A stretch of 37,336 nucleotides of DNA from Bacteroidales bacterium (GCA_017483985.1 JAFUUB010000033.1:1-37336); one strand, 5' to 3'; counted from the first letter of the stretch, positions 6,605 through 15,886 are shown. Translations and numbers: made by a program. The notes: a model not told the origin generated them from the letters alone.

Positions 6605-8476
6605 CTATTTCAGGAATGCATCTCCGACAACCTTCTGGCTGCGGGCGATGAAGTCCGCCAGGGGCTTGCCTTTCAGCATACCGTTGGCCAGCAGAGCCAG
6701 GTCGGTCAGCTGGTGGAGCAAGTCCTCATTTTTCTCCCCGCTGCGGAGTTTCTGGATCAGCGGGTGTTCCAGATTGACTTTCAGGGTGAAGTTTTTCGGC
6801 ATGTTGCCGAAGTAGTTCATCCCGCCGCCGAGGGCAGACATCTCGCGGTAGCGACGCATGAATTCGTTCTGGGTGATCAGCACCGGCTCACCGGACTCGC
6901 CCAGGTTCTCGGCCTCCACGTTCCAGTCGTATTCCGTCGGAAGAGCCGGCTTGAAGAGCTCGTCCAGCGCCTTCTTCTCCTCTTCGTTCAATTCCGGTTT
7001 CGTCTTCTCTTCCTTGACGATCAGGTTCTCCACGCTGTCCGAGTCGACGCGGGCGAAGCGGACGTTCTCCATCTTGGTTTCCAGCAGGTTGACCAGGTGG
7101 GAATCCAGCTCGCAGTCCAGCAACAGGACGTCGTAGCCCTTGTTCTTGGCCGCTTCGATGAAGGCATACTGTTCGTCCGCATTGGTCGCATACAGGCAGA
7201 TGACGTGCTTATCCTTGTCGGTCTGCTCCCTTTCCACGGCCTTCTTGTAATCGTCCAGCGCGAAGTATTTCCCGTCGGTATTCTTGACGAGGGCGAACTT
7301 CATGGCCCGGTCGCAGAACTCCTCGTCGGAGAGCATACCGTACTCGATGAAGAGCTTGATGTTGTCCCACTTCTCCTCGAAGGTCGCACGCTCCTCCTTG
7401 AAGATCTCTTCCAGGCGGTCCGCCACCTTCTTGGTGATGTACCCCGAGATCTTCTTGACATTGGCGTCACTCTGCAGGTAGCTGCGGGAGACGTTCAGCG
7501 GGATGTCCGGGGAATCGATGACGCCATGCAGCAGGGTCAGAAAGTCCGGGACGATGTTGTCGACGTGGTCGGTGACGAACATCTGGTTGCAGTAGAGCTG
7601 GATCTTGTTCTTCTCGATGGCCATCCGTTCCTTGATCTTCGGGAAATACAGCACGCCGGTCAGGGTGAAGGGATAGTCCACGTTCAGGTGGATGTGGAAG
7701 AGCGGATCCTCGTGCATCGGATAGAGGGCCTTGTAGAAATTCAGGTAGTCCTCTTCCTTCAGGTCGGACGGGGTACGGGTCCAGATCGGCTCGATGTTGT
7801 TGATGACCTGGTCCTTGTCCGTATCGTGGTAGGCGCCGTCCTTCCATTCCTGCTCCTTGCCGAAGACCACCGGGACGGGCATGAACTTGCAATATTTCTC
7901 CAGCAGGGCCTTGATGCGGGCCTTGCCGGCATATTCGGAAGAGTCATCGTCCAGGTACAGCGTGATCACGGTGCCGCGGTCCGTCTTGTCGGAAGGCTCC
8001 ATGACATATTCCGGGCTGCCGTCGCAGCTCCAGCGCACGGCTTGGGCGCCTTCTTTCCAGCTGAGGGTATCGATGGTCACCTTCTTGGAGACCATGAAGG
8101 CGGAATAGAAACCGAGGCCGAAATGGCCGATGATGCTGGCCATCTGGTCCTTGTATTTCTCCAGGAACTCGCCGGCGGAAGAGAAGGCGATCTGGTTGAT
8201 GTATTTGTCGACCTCCTCTTCGGTCATGCCGATACCGTGGTCAATGATCCTGAGGACCTTTTCCTTCTCATCCAGTTCGATCTCGACCTTCAGGTCGCCG
8301 AGTTCGCCCTTGAAATCGCCGCTGGAGGCGAGGGCTTTGAGTTTCTGCGTCGCATCCACCGCATTCGCGACGAGTTCACGCAGGAAGATTTCATGGTCGC
8401 TGTAAAGGAACTGTTTGATGACGGGGAAGATGTTCTCCGTCGTTACTCCGATTTTTCCGTTCATATTCATATTCAT
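6605..8476 (-). CDS. htpG: Molecular chaperone HtpG (Hsp90)
   Basis: This 623-residue ATP-dependent cytosolic chaperone has the N-terminal GHKL ATPase with LRELVANAVDA (Glu34, Asn38), DHGIGM at 79-84 (His replaces the usual Asn after the nucleotide-binding Asp) and the lid/glycine motif GHFGLGFYSAF at 117-127. The middle domain includes the NVSRSYLQ segment that carries the catalytic Arg. The C-terminal dimerisation domain is shorter than in E. coli but contains NMPKNFTLKVN and NPLIQKL-like sequence. Several in-frame ATGs occur at the N-terminus (MNMNMN); the first is used here. The leader contains a terminator-like hairpin 11 nt before the start. Confidence 0.96.
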   Translation of the reverse strand: MNMNMNGKIGVTTENIFPVIKQFLYSDHEIFLRELVANAVDATQKLKALASSGDFKGELGDLKVEIELDEKEKVLRIIDHGIGMTEEEVDKYINQIAFSSAGEFLEKYKDQMASIIGHFGLGFYSAFMVSKKVTIDTLSWKEGAQAVRWSCDGSPEYVMEPSDKTDRGTVITLYLDDDSSEYAGKARIKALLEKYCKFMPVPVVFGKEQEWKDGAYHDTDKDQVINNIEPIWTRTPSDLKEEDYLNFYKALYPMHEDPLFHIHLNVDYPFTLTGVLYFPKIKERMAIEKNKIQLYCNQMFVTDHVDNIVPDFLTLLHGVIDSPDIPLNVSRSYLQSDANVKKISGYITKKVADRLEEIFKEERATFEEKWDNIKLFIEYGMLSDEEFCDRAMKFALVKNTDGKYFALDDYKKAVEREQTDKDKHVICLYATNADEQYAFIEAAKNKGYDVLLLDCELDSHLVNLLETKMENVRFARVDSDSVENLIVKEEKTKPELNEEEKKALDELFKPALPTEYDWNVEAENLGESGEPVLITQNEFMRRYREMSALGGGMNYFGNMPKNFTLKVNLEHPLIQKLRSGEKNEDLLHQLTDLALLANGMLKGKPLADFIARSQKVVGDAFLK

Positions 8477-8487
8477 TTATTGTCAAC

Positions 8488-8514
8488 AAAAAGGCGGCCC
8501 CTTCCGGGACCGCC
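8488..8514 (-). terminator. Terminator-like hairpin in the htpG leader
   Basis: On the minus strand GGCGGTCCC (8506-8514) pairs with GGGGCCGCC (8493-8501), with one G-U pair and a GGAA loop, followed by five U's (8488-8492). It has the form of an intrinsic terminator for the upstream fadD-omp unit. The last U is only 11 nt before the htpG ATG, leaving no room for a promoter in between, so htpG mRNA must include it. Confidence 0.8.
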
Positions 8515-8524
8515 CTCCATGGGT

Positions 8525-8564
8525 CAAATAGTGTTCCAAGCAGGATATCCTGCCAAAATGTCAC
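8525..8564 (-). promoter_or_regulatory. Candidate promoter/operator region of htpG
   Basis: This stretch follows the stop codon of the outer-membrane protein gene. Reading toward htpG, it holds TGACA-N3-TGGCA (about 8551-8563), the same TGNCA-N3-TGNCA motif found upstream of grpE. Next comes a perfect 14-bp palindrome GCAGGATATCCTGC (8540-8553), then ACTATTTG (8525-8532), a two-mismatch -7 element. A -24/-12 sigma-54 reading (TGGCAG...TGC) is off by one base in spacing. Confidence 0.45.
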
Positions 8565-9196
8565 TAAAACTTCAATCCGACACCGGCACGCAGGGTCGCG
8601 CCGAATTCCGTTCCCCAGTTCAGTTCAAGGTGACCGTAGACCGGCCCGCCGTAATTCACGCCGACCGGGACGATCTCAAAGGTCGGGGTCACTCCCCCCT
8701 CGTCTTCCTTGTCGGAGAAGAGGAAGGCCGCTCCGACGGAAGCACCGGAAAAGAGCTGCCACTTGGGCTTGTTGACATAGGTAAAACGCACGCCGGGAAC
8801 GACGGAAAGGGATTGCCAGTGGTCCGTCCGTTCGACCGGTCCGTTTTCTTCTTTGATCCGGTCACACCGCGCCCAGCCGCCGTTGACATCCGCACAGACC
8901 ACCAGCCAGGGATTGATCTGGTAATTGGTGCGCAGCGACAGCGCCGGAGAGGTATGATACTCGTCGTAATTCTTTTCCGGCTTGTAAAGGCCGAAAGTAA
9001 AGATTACGGCAAAGATCTGGGCGAACGGATTCAAGGCTGCCTCCGTAATGGCATGTTCGCCGGCATAGGCGATGGGGGCGATGCCGAAATCCATGCTCCA
9101 TTGTCCCGGTTGGGCGAACCGTTCCTGGGACCGGAGGGGGGCCGACAGCAGCGCAAAAGCCGCAAGGGCGCAGATCATCTTGGGAAAAAGTTTCAT
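8564..9196 (-). CDS. Predicted outer-membrane beta-barrel protein
   Basis: This 210-residue protein has a cleavable signal peptide (MKLFPKMICALAAFALLSAP, cleavage near LRSQ). Alternating aromatic and hydrophobic strands follow, ending in an outer-membrane-type C-terminal Phe (AGVGLKF). The size suggests an 8-strand barrel. The substrate or role is unknown. It lies 6 nt downstream of the acyl-CoA ligase gene, so the two are probably one transcription unit ending at the hairpin at 8488-8514. The link to lipid metabolism is contextual only. Confidence 0.75.
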   Translation of the reverse strand: MKLFPKMICALAAFALLSAPLRSQERFAQPGQWSMDFGIAPIAYAGEHAITEAALNPFAQIFAVIFTFGLYKPEKNYDEYHTSPALSLRTNYQINPWLVVCADVNGGWARCDRIKEENGPVERTDHWQSLSVVPGVRFTYVNKPKWQLFSGASVGAAFLFSDKEDEGGVTPTFEIVPVGVNYGGPVYGHLELNWGTEFGATLRAGVGLKF

Positions 9197-9202
9197 AGTC
9201 GG

Positions 9203-10849
9203 TTATTTATAAAGGAATCGTTTGATACTCATCTTCGGGGTCTTTTCGAAAGGTTCCGAGACCGGTTCGACCTTGGCCAGCGGGCTGTAATTCGGAAGCC
9301 TGCGGTTGGACGCCTTGCGGATGTTTTCCGGAATCTCGGAGATGGCTTCCTCGTCCAGGAGGTCCTTGGCGATGGCCTGCTGGTCCAGGTAGACCAGGGC
9401 GACCAGCTTGCCGCCACGGTCGACGACGACGGTTTCAAGGACATAGTCCTGGTTGTTGACGACCGCCTCGATCTCCTCCGGATAGATGTTCTGGCCGGAA
9501 GGGCCGAGGATCATGTTCTTGGAACGGCCGCGGATGAAGATGTTGCCTTCCGTATCCATGATGCCGAGGTCTCCGGTCTTGAGCCAGCCGTCTTCAGTGA
9601 AAGCGTTGGCCGTGGCTTCCGGGTTCTTGAAGTAGCCGATGGTGATGTTATCGCCCTTGGCCTGGATCACGACGGCAATGTGCTGCTGGTCTAAGGAATC
9701 GATCCGGACCTGGGCGCAGTCGACCGGTTTGCCGCAGGAGCCGGGGACGTACTTCGTCCAGTGCTCGTAGGCCAGCAGCGGGCAGGCCTCGGTCATGCCG
9801 TAGCCGACCAGATACGGGAACTTGATCTTCTTGAACACCTTCTCAACTTCGGGGTTGAGTGCGGCGCCGCCCATGATAAACTCCTGGACGCGTCCGCCGA
9901 AGGCCTGTTCCAGGCCCTCGCGCACTTTCTTATAGATCAAAGTATTGACTCCCGGGATCTTGAGGGCGAACTTGATGGCCGGCTTGTCCAGGGTCGGTTT
10001 GATCTTGGACTTGTAGATCTTCTCCATGACCAGCGGGACCGTGATCAGCAGGTAGGGCTTCACCTCGGCGAAGGCCTTCAACAGGGCCGCCGGAGTCGGA
10101 GCCTTGCCCAGCCAGTAGATGGCCGTGCCGTTGCAGAGCGGGTAGATGAATTCGATGACCAGGCCGTACATGTGGGCCATCGGCAGCATGGAGACCATCT
10201 TGTCGCCGGCGGGGACGTTCCGCTGGCTGAAATCCACGTTGGCGGAAAAATTCCGGTAGGTCAGCATGACCCCCTTGGGACTTCCGGTGGAGCCGGAGGT
10301 GTAGTTGATCGTGCTCAGGTTGTCCCAGTTGTCGGTCGGGAAGACCACGTCCTCCGGTTTCAGGCCGCCGGGATACTTCGCGGCAAACAGGTCATCCAGG
10401 CGGGCATAGGCATCGGCGAACCTTTCATCCGTACAATGCAGCAACTGCCAGGAATCCACGTCGATGGCTGCTTTGAGCCGGGGCATCTGCGTACCATCCA
10501 GCTTCGCCCATTTGTCCGCGTTCGTGAAAAGGACCACGCTTTCGGAATGGTCGGTCAGGTAGGCGATGCTGTCCGGCGTGAAATCGGCCAGGATCGGCAC
10601 GATGACCGCCTCGTAGGTATTGACGGCCAGGTAGGCGATGCCCCAGCGGGCGCCGTTGCGCGCGCACAGGGCGATCTTCTCCCCCTTTTCGATACCGGCC
10701 TCCCGGAAAAGGAGGTGGAACCGTTCGATATGCCGGGCCATGTCGGCATAGGTGAATGTTTCGCCACCGATGTTGTTCAAGGCAGGCTTGTCCCAGAATT
10801 TCCGGGTCGCCGCCTGCAGACGTTCCAGATAGTGCGGATAGTTTTCCAT
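9203..10849 (-). CDS. Long-chain acyl-CoA ligase (AMP-binding enzyme)
   Basis: This 548-residue member of the adenylate-forming superfamily would activate a fatty acid to acyl-AMP and then acyl-CoA. It has the AMP-binding P-loop YTSGSTGSPKG (residues 183-193), the A5 motif YGMTEACPL, the A7/A8 hinge GWLKTGDLG...IRGRSKNMI and the block QNIYPEEIE. The C-terminus KMSIKRFLYK supplies the usual catalytic Lys region. It resembles FadD15-type ligases; the chain-length preference cannot be told. The frame is open 29 codons further upstream, but those codons overlap the divergent promoter region, so ATG at 10849 is chosen. Confidence 0.92.
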   Translation of the reverse strand: MENYPHYLERLQAATRKFWDKPALNNIGGETFTYADMARHIERFHLLFREAGIEKGEKIALCARNGARWGIAYLAVNTYEAVIVPILADFTPDSIAYLTDHSESVVLFTNADKWAKLDGTQMPRLKAAIDVDSWQLLHCTDERFADAYARLDDLFAAKYPGGLKPEDVVFPTDNWDNLSTINYTSGSTGSPKGVMLTYRNFSANVDFSQRNVPAGDKMVSMLPMAHMYGLVIEFIYPLCNGTAIYWLGKAPTPAALLKAFAEVKPYLLITVPLVMEKIYKSKIKPTLDKPAIKFALKIPGVNTLIYKKVREGLEQAFGGRVQEFIMGGAALNPEVEKVFKKIKFPYLVGYGMTEACPLLAYEHWTKYVPGSCGKPVDCAQVRIDSLDQQHIAVVIQAKGDNITIGYFKNPEATANAFTEDGWLKTGDLGIMDTEGNIFIRGRSKNMILGPSGQNIYPEEIEAVVNNQDYVLETVVVDRGGKLVALVYLDQQAIAKDLLDEEAISEIPENIRKASNRRLPNYSPLAKVEPVSEPFEKTPKMSIKRFLYK

Positions 10850-10872
10850 GACAGGGTCGGTATTCGTTCGGA

Positions 10873-10880
10873 CAAAAATA
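10873..10880 (-). promoter_or_regulatory. -7 element of acyl-CoA ligase gene
   Basis: TATTTTTG on the minus strand matches TAnnTTTG, 23 nt before the ligase ATG. It is only 23 bp from the opposing -7 element of the HAD gene, so the two divergent promoters overlap. No -33 TTTG is seen at 19 nt. Confidence 0.6.
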
Positions 10881-10903
10881 AGGATTTTTTCCCTTTTATG
10901 TGC

Positions 10904-10911
10904 TATCTTTG
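10904..10911 (+). promoter_or_regulatory. -7 element of HAD phosphatase gene
   Basis: TATCTTTG is a perfect -7 element 23 nt before the ATG at 10935. A purine-rich AGAGGAGAG at 10922-10930 is an unusually good Shine-Dalgarno for this window and supports the chosen start. Confidence 0.7.
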
Positions 10912-10934
10912 CACCTGAATTAGAGGAGAGTAAC

Positions 10935-11774
10935 ATGAGACGAAAACCGATTGTCGCACTGATCTATGACTTCGACGGGACCCTGTCCCCGGGCAACATG
11001 CAGGAATTCGGATTCATCCAGGCCATCGGATCCACGCCGGACGAGTTCTGGAAGATGTCGGACGGCATCGCCGTAGGGCAGGATGCCAGCAACATTCTCG
11101 CCTACATGAAACTGATGTTCGACAAGGCACGCGAAAGCGGCATCCGGCTGACACGCAATGACTTCCGGAGATACGGGATGGACATCAAACTCTATGACGG
11201 CGTCCGTGAGTGGTTCCGCAACGTCAACGAGTATGGTACGGCGCGGGGCGTCAAGATCGAGCACTACATCAATTCCTCCGGGCTGAAGGAGATCATCGAA
11301 GGGTCCCCCATCGCCAAGGAGTTCAAGCACATCTTCGCGGGCTCTTTCATCTACGATGAGAAGGGAGAGGCGGAATGGCCCGGCATCGCCGTGGACTATA
11401 CGGCCAAGACCCAGTTCCTCTTCAAGATCCAGAAAGGCATCTTCTCTTCCCGCGACGCCAAGCAGGTCAACGAGAGCATGGCCGACGAGAACAAGCGGAT
11501 TCCGTTTACGAACATGATTTATTTCGGCGACGGGGACACCGACGTCCCTTCGATGAAGATCGTGGGCATGTTCGGGGGTCATTCCATCGCGGTATTCGAC
11601 CCGACCCGGCCCAACAAGCGGGAAGTCGCCCGCAAGCTGCTCCGGCAGGGCCGCGTGGGCTACATCACCCCCGCCAATTATACCAAGGACAGCCGTACGT
11701 TCCGCCTCGTGTGCGCCATCATCGACAAGATCAAGGCCGACGCCGACCTGAAATTCCTCGCCCGCTATAAGTAA
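10935..11774 (+). CDS. HAD-superfamily phosphatase
   Basis: This 279-residue hydrolase has motif I DFDGTL with the nucleophile Asp12 and the acid/base Asp14. A C-terminal motif IV, YFGDGDTDVPSMK (196-208), supplies the Mg2+-binding aspartates. A helical cap of roughly 100 residues sits between, as in phosphoserine-phosphatase-like HADs. The substrate cannot be predicted. The start is supported by a Shine-Dalgarno and a promoter at the proper spacing. It is transcribed toward the polyamine operon, but 145 bp and a separate -7 element intervene. Confidence 0.88.
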   Translation: MRRKPIVALIYDFDGTLSPGNMQEFGFIQAIGSTPDEFWKMSDGIAVGQDASNILAYMKLMFDKARESGIRLTRNDFRRYGMDIKLYDGVREWFRNVNEYGTARGVKIEHYINSSGLKEIIEGSPIAKEFKHIFAGSFIYDEKGEAEWPGIAVDYTAKTQFLFKIQKGIFSSRDAKQVNESMADENKRIPFTNMIYFGDGDTDVPSMKIVGMFGGHSIAVFDPTRPNKREVARKLLRQGRVGYITPANYTKDSRTFRLVCAIIDKIKADADLKFLARYK

Positions 11775-11832
11775 TTTTCCGTCAAAAGGTCAATAATTTT
11801 TCCCCAGGGGCAGGAAACTTCCGTTTTTTTTC

Positions 11833-11840
11833 TAATTTTG
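11833..11840 (+). promoter_or_regulatory. -7 element of the porin-potABCD operon
   Basis: TAATTTTG fits TAnnTTTG. Transcription from it would give a leader of about 70 nt containing a GC-rich stretch (about 11855-11882) that can fold. A second, weaker match TATCTTTA lies near 11900. Confidence 0.55.
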
Positions 11841-11919
11841 CACCCGGAAACGAATGCGGCCGCCGTGGATCCGGCGCCGCGCCAAGTGTCAACTAATTCT
11901 ATCTTTATGGGTAGCAGAA

Positions 11920-12936
11920 ATGAAGAAATTCCTGGTAGTTTGCGCAGCAAGTTTGCTGTCCTGCTTCCTTGTGCACGCACAAGAGGCTGACGACTCCGGC
12001 CGTAGTGTCGGGTTGTCCGTTATTCCGAGATTTGACCTCAATCCTATTTTTTCGACGGAAAAAGGCGGAAGCGGCGAATTCACACTCGGTGATTCTTCTC
12101 TCTACACACTTCTGGAAGGTAATCTTTCCGACTCCTTTTCTTTCAGCATTGCCAATCACTGGCTGGCCTATGACAAAGAATCGATCCAGGCTCTGTATCA
12201 GAATACCTGGCACAGTGACGATGTCAACTGGCTGGATTGGGCGTACCTGACCTTCGAGACGAACGGCTGGTCCCTTACGGCCGGCAAGCAGCCGATGACC
12301 TTCGGCGCACTCGAGTTCGACGAATATGATTTCGAAGTGCCGTCCTTCCTCTGCTCGACGCTCTGGAACAGCATGAACGTCTACCAGTGGGGTGCCAAGG
12401 CCGGCTGGACCAATCCGGCCGAGAATACCACCCTCTCCCTCCAGATGACGACCTCTCCCTTCGGTGAGCGTCCGTTCTCCAGCAAGCTGTTCAACTACTC
12501 CGCCGAATGGCGGGGCACCTATGGCGCTTTCGAGAACATCTGGAGCGTGACGGCCGTCCAGCGGGCTCCCGGCGATTTCCTGCCGGTCCTGACGCTGGGA
12601 CAGCGCTATACCATCGCTGACATGACGACATTCGCCCTGGACTGCTTCAGCGTCGTCGGCGACGAATTCGAGATCCTGCAGAAAGGCGTGACCCTGAACG
12701 GTTCGGTGACCGTCGCTCCGTCGGAGCGCCTGTCCGTGACCGGCCGGATCATCGCGGAATCCAATTCCGAGACCAGCAACAAGGACATGGTCGTCGGCAT
12801 GAGCGGATTCTGGTTCCCGCTGAAAAACAATGATTCCCTCCGCCTGCATGCCTCGGCCGGATGGCGTCATGACTGGAACCAGGTCTCCCTGACCGTAGGA
12901 GCATTGTATTACCTGAACATCCCCATCCGCAAATAG
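11920..12936 (+). CDS. Outer-membrane porin-like protein of the polyamine operon
   Basis: This 338-residue protein starts with a signal peptide (MKKFLVVCAASLLSCFLVHA). Alternating beta strands follow, with patterns seen in phosphate-selective-porin/DUF-type barrels: WLDWAYLTFETNGWSLTAGKQPMTFG, then strands ending in aromatic residues. Its stop codon is immediately followed by the potA ATG, so it is the first gene of a five-gene operon. The operon position suggests that it passes polyamines or a related cation through the outer membrane, which is inference. The frame is open 22 codons further upstream, but only the ATG at 11920 gives a proper signal peptide. Confidence 0.8.
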   Translation: MKKFLVVCAASLLSCFLVHAQEADDSGRSVGLSVIPRFDLNPIFSTEKGGSGEFTLGDSSLYTLLEGNLSDSFSFSIANHWLAYDKESIQALYQNTWHSDDVNWLDWAYLTFETNGWSLTAGKQPMTFGALEFDEYDFEVPSFLCSTLWNSMNVYQWGAKAGWTNPAENTTLSLQMTTSPFGERPFSSKLFNYSAEWRGTYGAFENIWSVTAVQRAPGDFLPVLTLGQRYTIADMTTFALDCFSVVGDEFEILQKGVTLNGSVTVAPSERLSVTGRIIAESNSETSNKDMVVGMSGFWFPLKNNDSLRLHASAGWRHDWNQVSLTVGALYYLNIPIRK

Positions 12937-14319
12937 ATGATTGACAAAATTATCGATATCAAGCACCTTTCCAAGTCCTTCGGCGAGAAAAAGGTGCTCG
13001 AAGACATTAACCTCTATATCCGCCGCGGCGAATTCCTGACCCTGCTGGGACCTTCCGGCTGTGGCAAAACCACCTTGCTCCGCATGATCGCCGGATTCCT
13101 GCAGCCGGATGAAGGATCCATCATGATGGATGGGAAAGAACTCGCCGGCATTCCGCCGCACGAGCGTCCGCTTAACACCGTTTTCCAGCGTTACGCCCTG
13201 TTCCCGCACCTGGACGTCTATGACAACATCGCCTTCGGCCTGAAGCTCAAGAAAGTACCGGCCGACGAGATCGACAAGCGCGTCCGCCGCGTACTCAAGC
13301 TCGTGGCCATGTCCGATTATGAAGACCGCGACGTGGAGACCCTCTCCGGCGGCCAGCAGCAGCGTATCGCCATCGCCCGGGCCATCGTCAACCAGCCGAA
13401 AGTCCTCCTCCTGGACGAACCGCTGGCTGCCCTGGACCTGAAGATGCGCAAGGACATGCAGATCGAGCTCAAGGAGATGCACAAGAAACTCGGCATCACC
13501 TTCATCTACGTCACCCATGACCAGGAAGAGGCCTTGACCCTTTCCGATACCATCGTCGTCCTCAACGAGGGCCGCATCCAGCAGATCGGCACTCCGGTGG
13601 ACATCTACAACGAGCCTGTCAACTCCTTCGTCGCCGATTTCATCGGCGAGAGCAACATCCTCAACGGCACCATGGTACGTGACCGCAGGGTCCGTTTCAT
13701 CGGCCACGAGTTCGACTGCGTGGACGAAGGCTTCGGCGAGGAGAATCCGGTGGACGTCGTCGTACGGCCCGAGGACATCTACTTTACGACCGAGGAGGCC
13801 AAGACCCAGTTCACGGCCACCGTCGCCTCCTGCACCTTCAAGGGCGTGCACTACGAGATGTTCGTCAATACGGACCAGGGCTATGAGCTGATGATCCAGG
13901 ACTATGACCCGTACCCGGTCGGCAGCACCGTCCGCCTGTACATCGACCCGGATGACATCCAGGTGATGCGCAAGGAGCGGACCTGCAACACCGTGGAAGG
14001 TACGGTCATCGACAAGGATACGATTGAACTCTTCGGGGAGAAATTCGAGTGCCCGAACGACCTGGAGGCCGGAGACGCCATCATCGCCGAGGTCCCCTTC
14101 GGCAAGGTGGAACTGGAAGACGACCTGGAAAAAGGCGAGCTGGACGGAGAGGTCTATTTCATCCTCTACAAGGGCAACCACTACCACCTGACCATCAAGG
14201 TCGACGGCGGCGGCTTCCTCTATGTCGATACGACTGACATCTGGGACAAGGGCGACCTGGTGGGCATCCACATCGCCCCGGAGGACCTGCATATCCGGAA
14301 AGCCGATGAAAGCAATTAA
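12937..14319 (+). CDS. potA: Spermidine/putrescine ABC transporter ATPase PotA
   Basis: This 460-residue ATPase energises polyamine import. It has Walker [10 protein letters not shown] (38-46), a Q-loop region FQRYALFPH (83-91), the ABC signature LSGGQ (136-140), Walker B LLLDEP (157-162) and H-loop His194. The C-terminal region is about 90 residues longer than E. coli PotA. It appears to be two copies of one TOBE-like module, 240-345 and 350-455: [18 protein letters not shown] matches [18 protein letters not shown], and [10 protein letters not shown] matches [10 protein letters not shown]. It abuts the porin gene and overlaps potB by 14 nt. Confidence 0.95.
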   Translation: MIDKIIDIKHLSKSFGEKKVLEDINLYIRRGEFLTLLGPSGCGKTTLLRMIAGFLQPDEGSIMMDGKELAGIPPHERPLNTVFQRYALFPHLDVYDNIAFGLKLKKVPADEIDKRVRRVLKLVAMSDYEDRDVETLSGGQQQRIAIARAIVNQPKVLLLDEPLAALDLKMRKDMQIELKEMHKKLGITFIYVTHDQEEALTLSDTIVVLNEGRIQQIGTPVDIYNEPVNSFVADFIGESNILNGTMVRDRRVRFIGHEFDCVDEGFGEENPVDVVVRPEDIYFTTEEAKTQFTATVASCTFKGVHYEMFVNTDQGYELMIQDYDPYPVGSTVRLYIDPDDIQVMRKERTCNTVEGTVIDKDTIELFGEKFECPNDLEAGDAIIAEVPFGKVELEDDLEKGELDGEVYFILYKGNHYHLTIKVDGGGFLYVDTTDIWDKGDLVGIHIAPEDLHIRKADESN

Positions 14320-15079
14320 GCGTTCTTCCTGGTCGCTCCCCTACCTGATCTTCATGATCCTGTTCGTGGTGCTGCCGCTGCTGCTGATCGTGGTCTATGC
14401 CTTCCAGGACAACAGCGGGCATTTCACCCTGTCCAACATCACGAAGTTCTTCACGGACAAGGATGCCCTGAGCACGTTCGCGGTCTCCATCGAAGTGGCG
14501 ATCGAGACGACGGCCCTGTGCATCCTGCTGGGTTATCCGGCCGCCTGGATCCTGTCCAACAAGAAATACAACAAGAGCGCCGTGACCATCGTGCTGTTCA
14601 TCCTGCCGATGTGGATCAACGCCCTGATGCGTACCCTGGCGACCGCGCAACTCTTTGTCATGTTCGGCGTCGGGCTCGGGAAAGGGACCCTGCTGTTCGG
14701 TATGGTCTATGACTACCTGCCGTTCATGATCTATCCGATCTACAACGTCCTGGCGAAGATGGACAAGTCCTATGTGGAAGCGGCCGTCGACCTGGGCGCC
14801 AAGCCCTGGACCGCCTTCTGGAAGGTCACGGTCCCCCTCTCCATGCCGGGTGTCATGAGCGGCATCCTGATGGTCTTCATGCCGACCGTCAGCACCTTTG
14901 CCATTTCCGAGTTCCTGACCAACAACAAGATCAAGCTCTTCGGTACCATCATCCAGGAGAACATCAACTCCTCGATGTGGAACTATGGCGCCGCCCTGGC
15001 CTTCATCATGCTCATCATCATCGGAATCACGTCCCTCTTCCAGAAGGACAATGAACAGGTCGAAGGAGGACTTATCTAG
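14306..15079 (+). CDS. potB: Spermidine/putrescine ABC transporter permease PotB
   Basis: This 257-residue inner-membrane permease starts with a transmembrane helix ([20 protein letters not shown]). It has about six helices and the EAA cytoplasmic loop [23 protein letters not shown] that docks to PotA. The ATG at 14306 lies inside the end of potA, a 14-nt overlap consistent with translational coupling. Longer in-frame starts would run inside potA and lack family similarity. It pairs with PotC as a heterodimeric channel. Confidence 0.95.
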   Translation: MKAIKRSSWSLPYLIFMILFVVLPLLLIVVYAFQDNSGHFTLSNITKFFTDKDALSTFAVSIEVAIETTALCILLGYPAAWILSNKKYNKSAVTIVLFILPMWINALMRTLATAQLFVMFGVGLGKGTLLFGMVYDYLPFMIYPIYNVLAKMDKSYVEAAVDLGAKPWTAFWKVTVPLSMPGVMSGILMVFMPTVSTFAISEFLTNNKIKLFGTIIQENINSSMWNYGAALAFIMLIIIGITSLFQKDNEQVEGGLI

Positions 15080-15082
15080 GCC

Positions 15083-15886
15083 ATGACGAAGATTTTCGCA
15101 AAGATTTACATCTGGGTGCTGCTGGTCGTCCTGTATGCCCCGCTGGTTTTCATCGCCATCTTCTCCTTCACGAAAAGCAAGGTACTGGGCAGTTGGGAAG
15201 GTTTTTCGACCACCCTTTACCAGAACCTGCTGACCGGTAAGATGCAGGGGAACAGTTCCCTGCTGGCCGCCGTCGAGAATACGCTGCTGATCGCCATCAT
15301 CGCCGCCCTGTTCTCCACGATCCTCGGGACGGTTGCCGCCATCGGCATCCACAACCTCAAGGGCCGCAAGAAGCAGGCGATGACCTTCCTGAACAACATC
15401 CCGATGATCAATCCGGACATCATCACCGGTGTCTCGCTGTTCCTGCTGTTCGTATTCCTGCATTTCAGCCAGGGATATGTCTCCGTCATCCTGGCGCACA
15501 TCACCTTCTGCACGCCGTACGTGGTGCTGAGCGTCATGCCGAAGCTCCAGCAGATGAATCCAAACATCTATGAGGCCGCCCTGGACCTGGGCGCCACGCC
15601 CAGCGTGGCCCTGCGCAAGGTGCTGGTCCCCGAGCTGAAACCGGGCATGATCTCGGGGTTCATCCTCGCCTTTACCATGTCCCTGGACGATTTCGCCGTG
15701 ACCTTCTTCACCCGCGGCACCATCGGCCTCGAGACCCTTTCCACCTATATTTATACGGATGCCCGCAAAGGCGGCCTTACGCCGGAGCTGCGTCCGCTGA
15801 TGACCCTGATCTTCCTCATCATCCTGATCCTGCTGGTCATCATCAATGTCCGTCAGGACCGTCTGAACAACAAAAAATCCGAATAA
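15083..15886 (+). CDS. potC: Spermidine/putrescine ABC transporter permease PotC
   Basis: This 267-residue permease is the second half of the channel. An N-terminal helix (IWVLLVVLYAPLVFIAIFSF) is followed by the conserved family sequences NTLLIAIIAALFSTILGT and FNNIP-like NNIPMINPDIITGVSL. The EAA loop is YEAALDLGATPSVALRKVLVPEL, and SLDDFAVTFF is typical of PotC/PotH. It starts 3 nt after potB, and potD starts directly after its stop codon. Confidence 0.95.
   Translation: MTKIFAKIYIWVLLVVLYAPLVFIAIFSFTKSKVLGSWEGFSTTLYQNLLTGKMQGNSSLLAAVENTLLIAIIAALFSTILGTVAAIGIHNLKGRKKQAMTFLNNIPMINPDIITGVSLFLLFVFLHFSQGYVSVILAHITFCTPYVVLSVMPKLQQMNPNIYEAALDLGATPSVALRKVLVPELKPGMISGFILAFTMSLDDFAVTFFTRGTIGLETLSTYIYTDARKGGLTPELRPLMTLIFLIILILLVIINVRQDRLNNKKSE

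Noticed and set aside
8540..8564. Standard sigma-54 promoter for htpG
   Set aside because: TGGCAG and the following TGC are one base too far apart for the strict -24/-12 spacing.
6713..9694. A 993-codon plus-strand open frame opposite htpG and its neighbours
   Set aside because: It spans three real minus-strand genes and their intergenic signals; composition is that of an antisense shadow.
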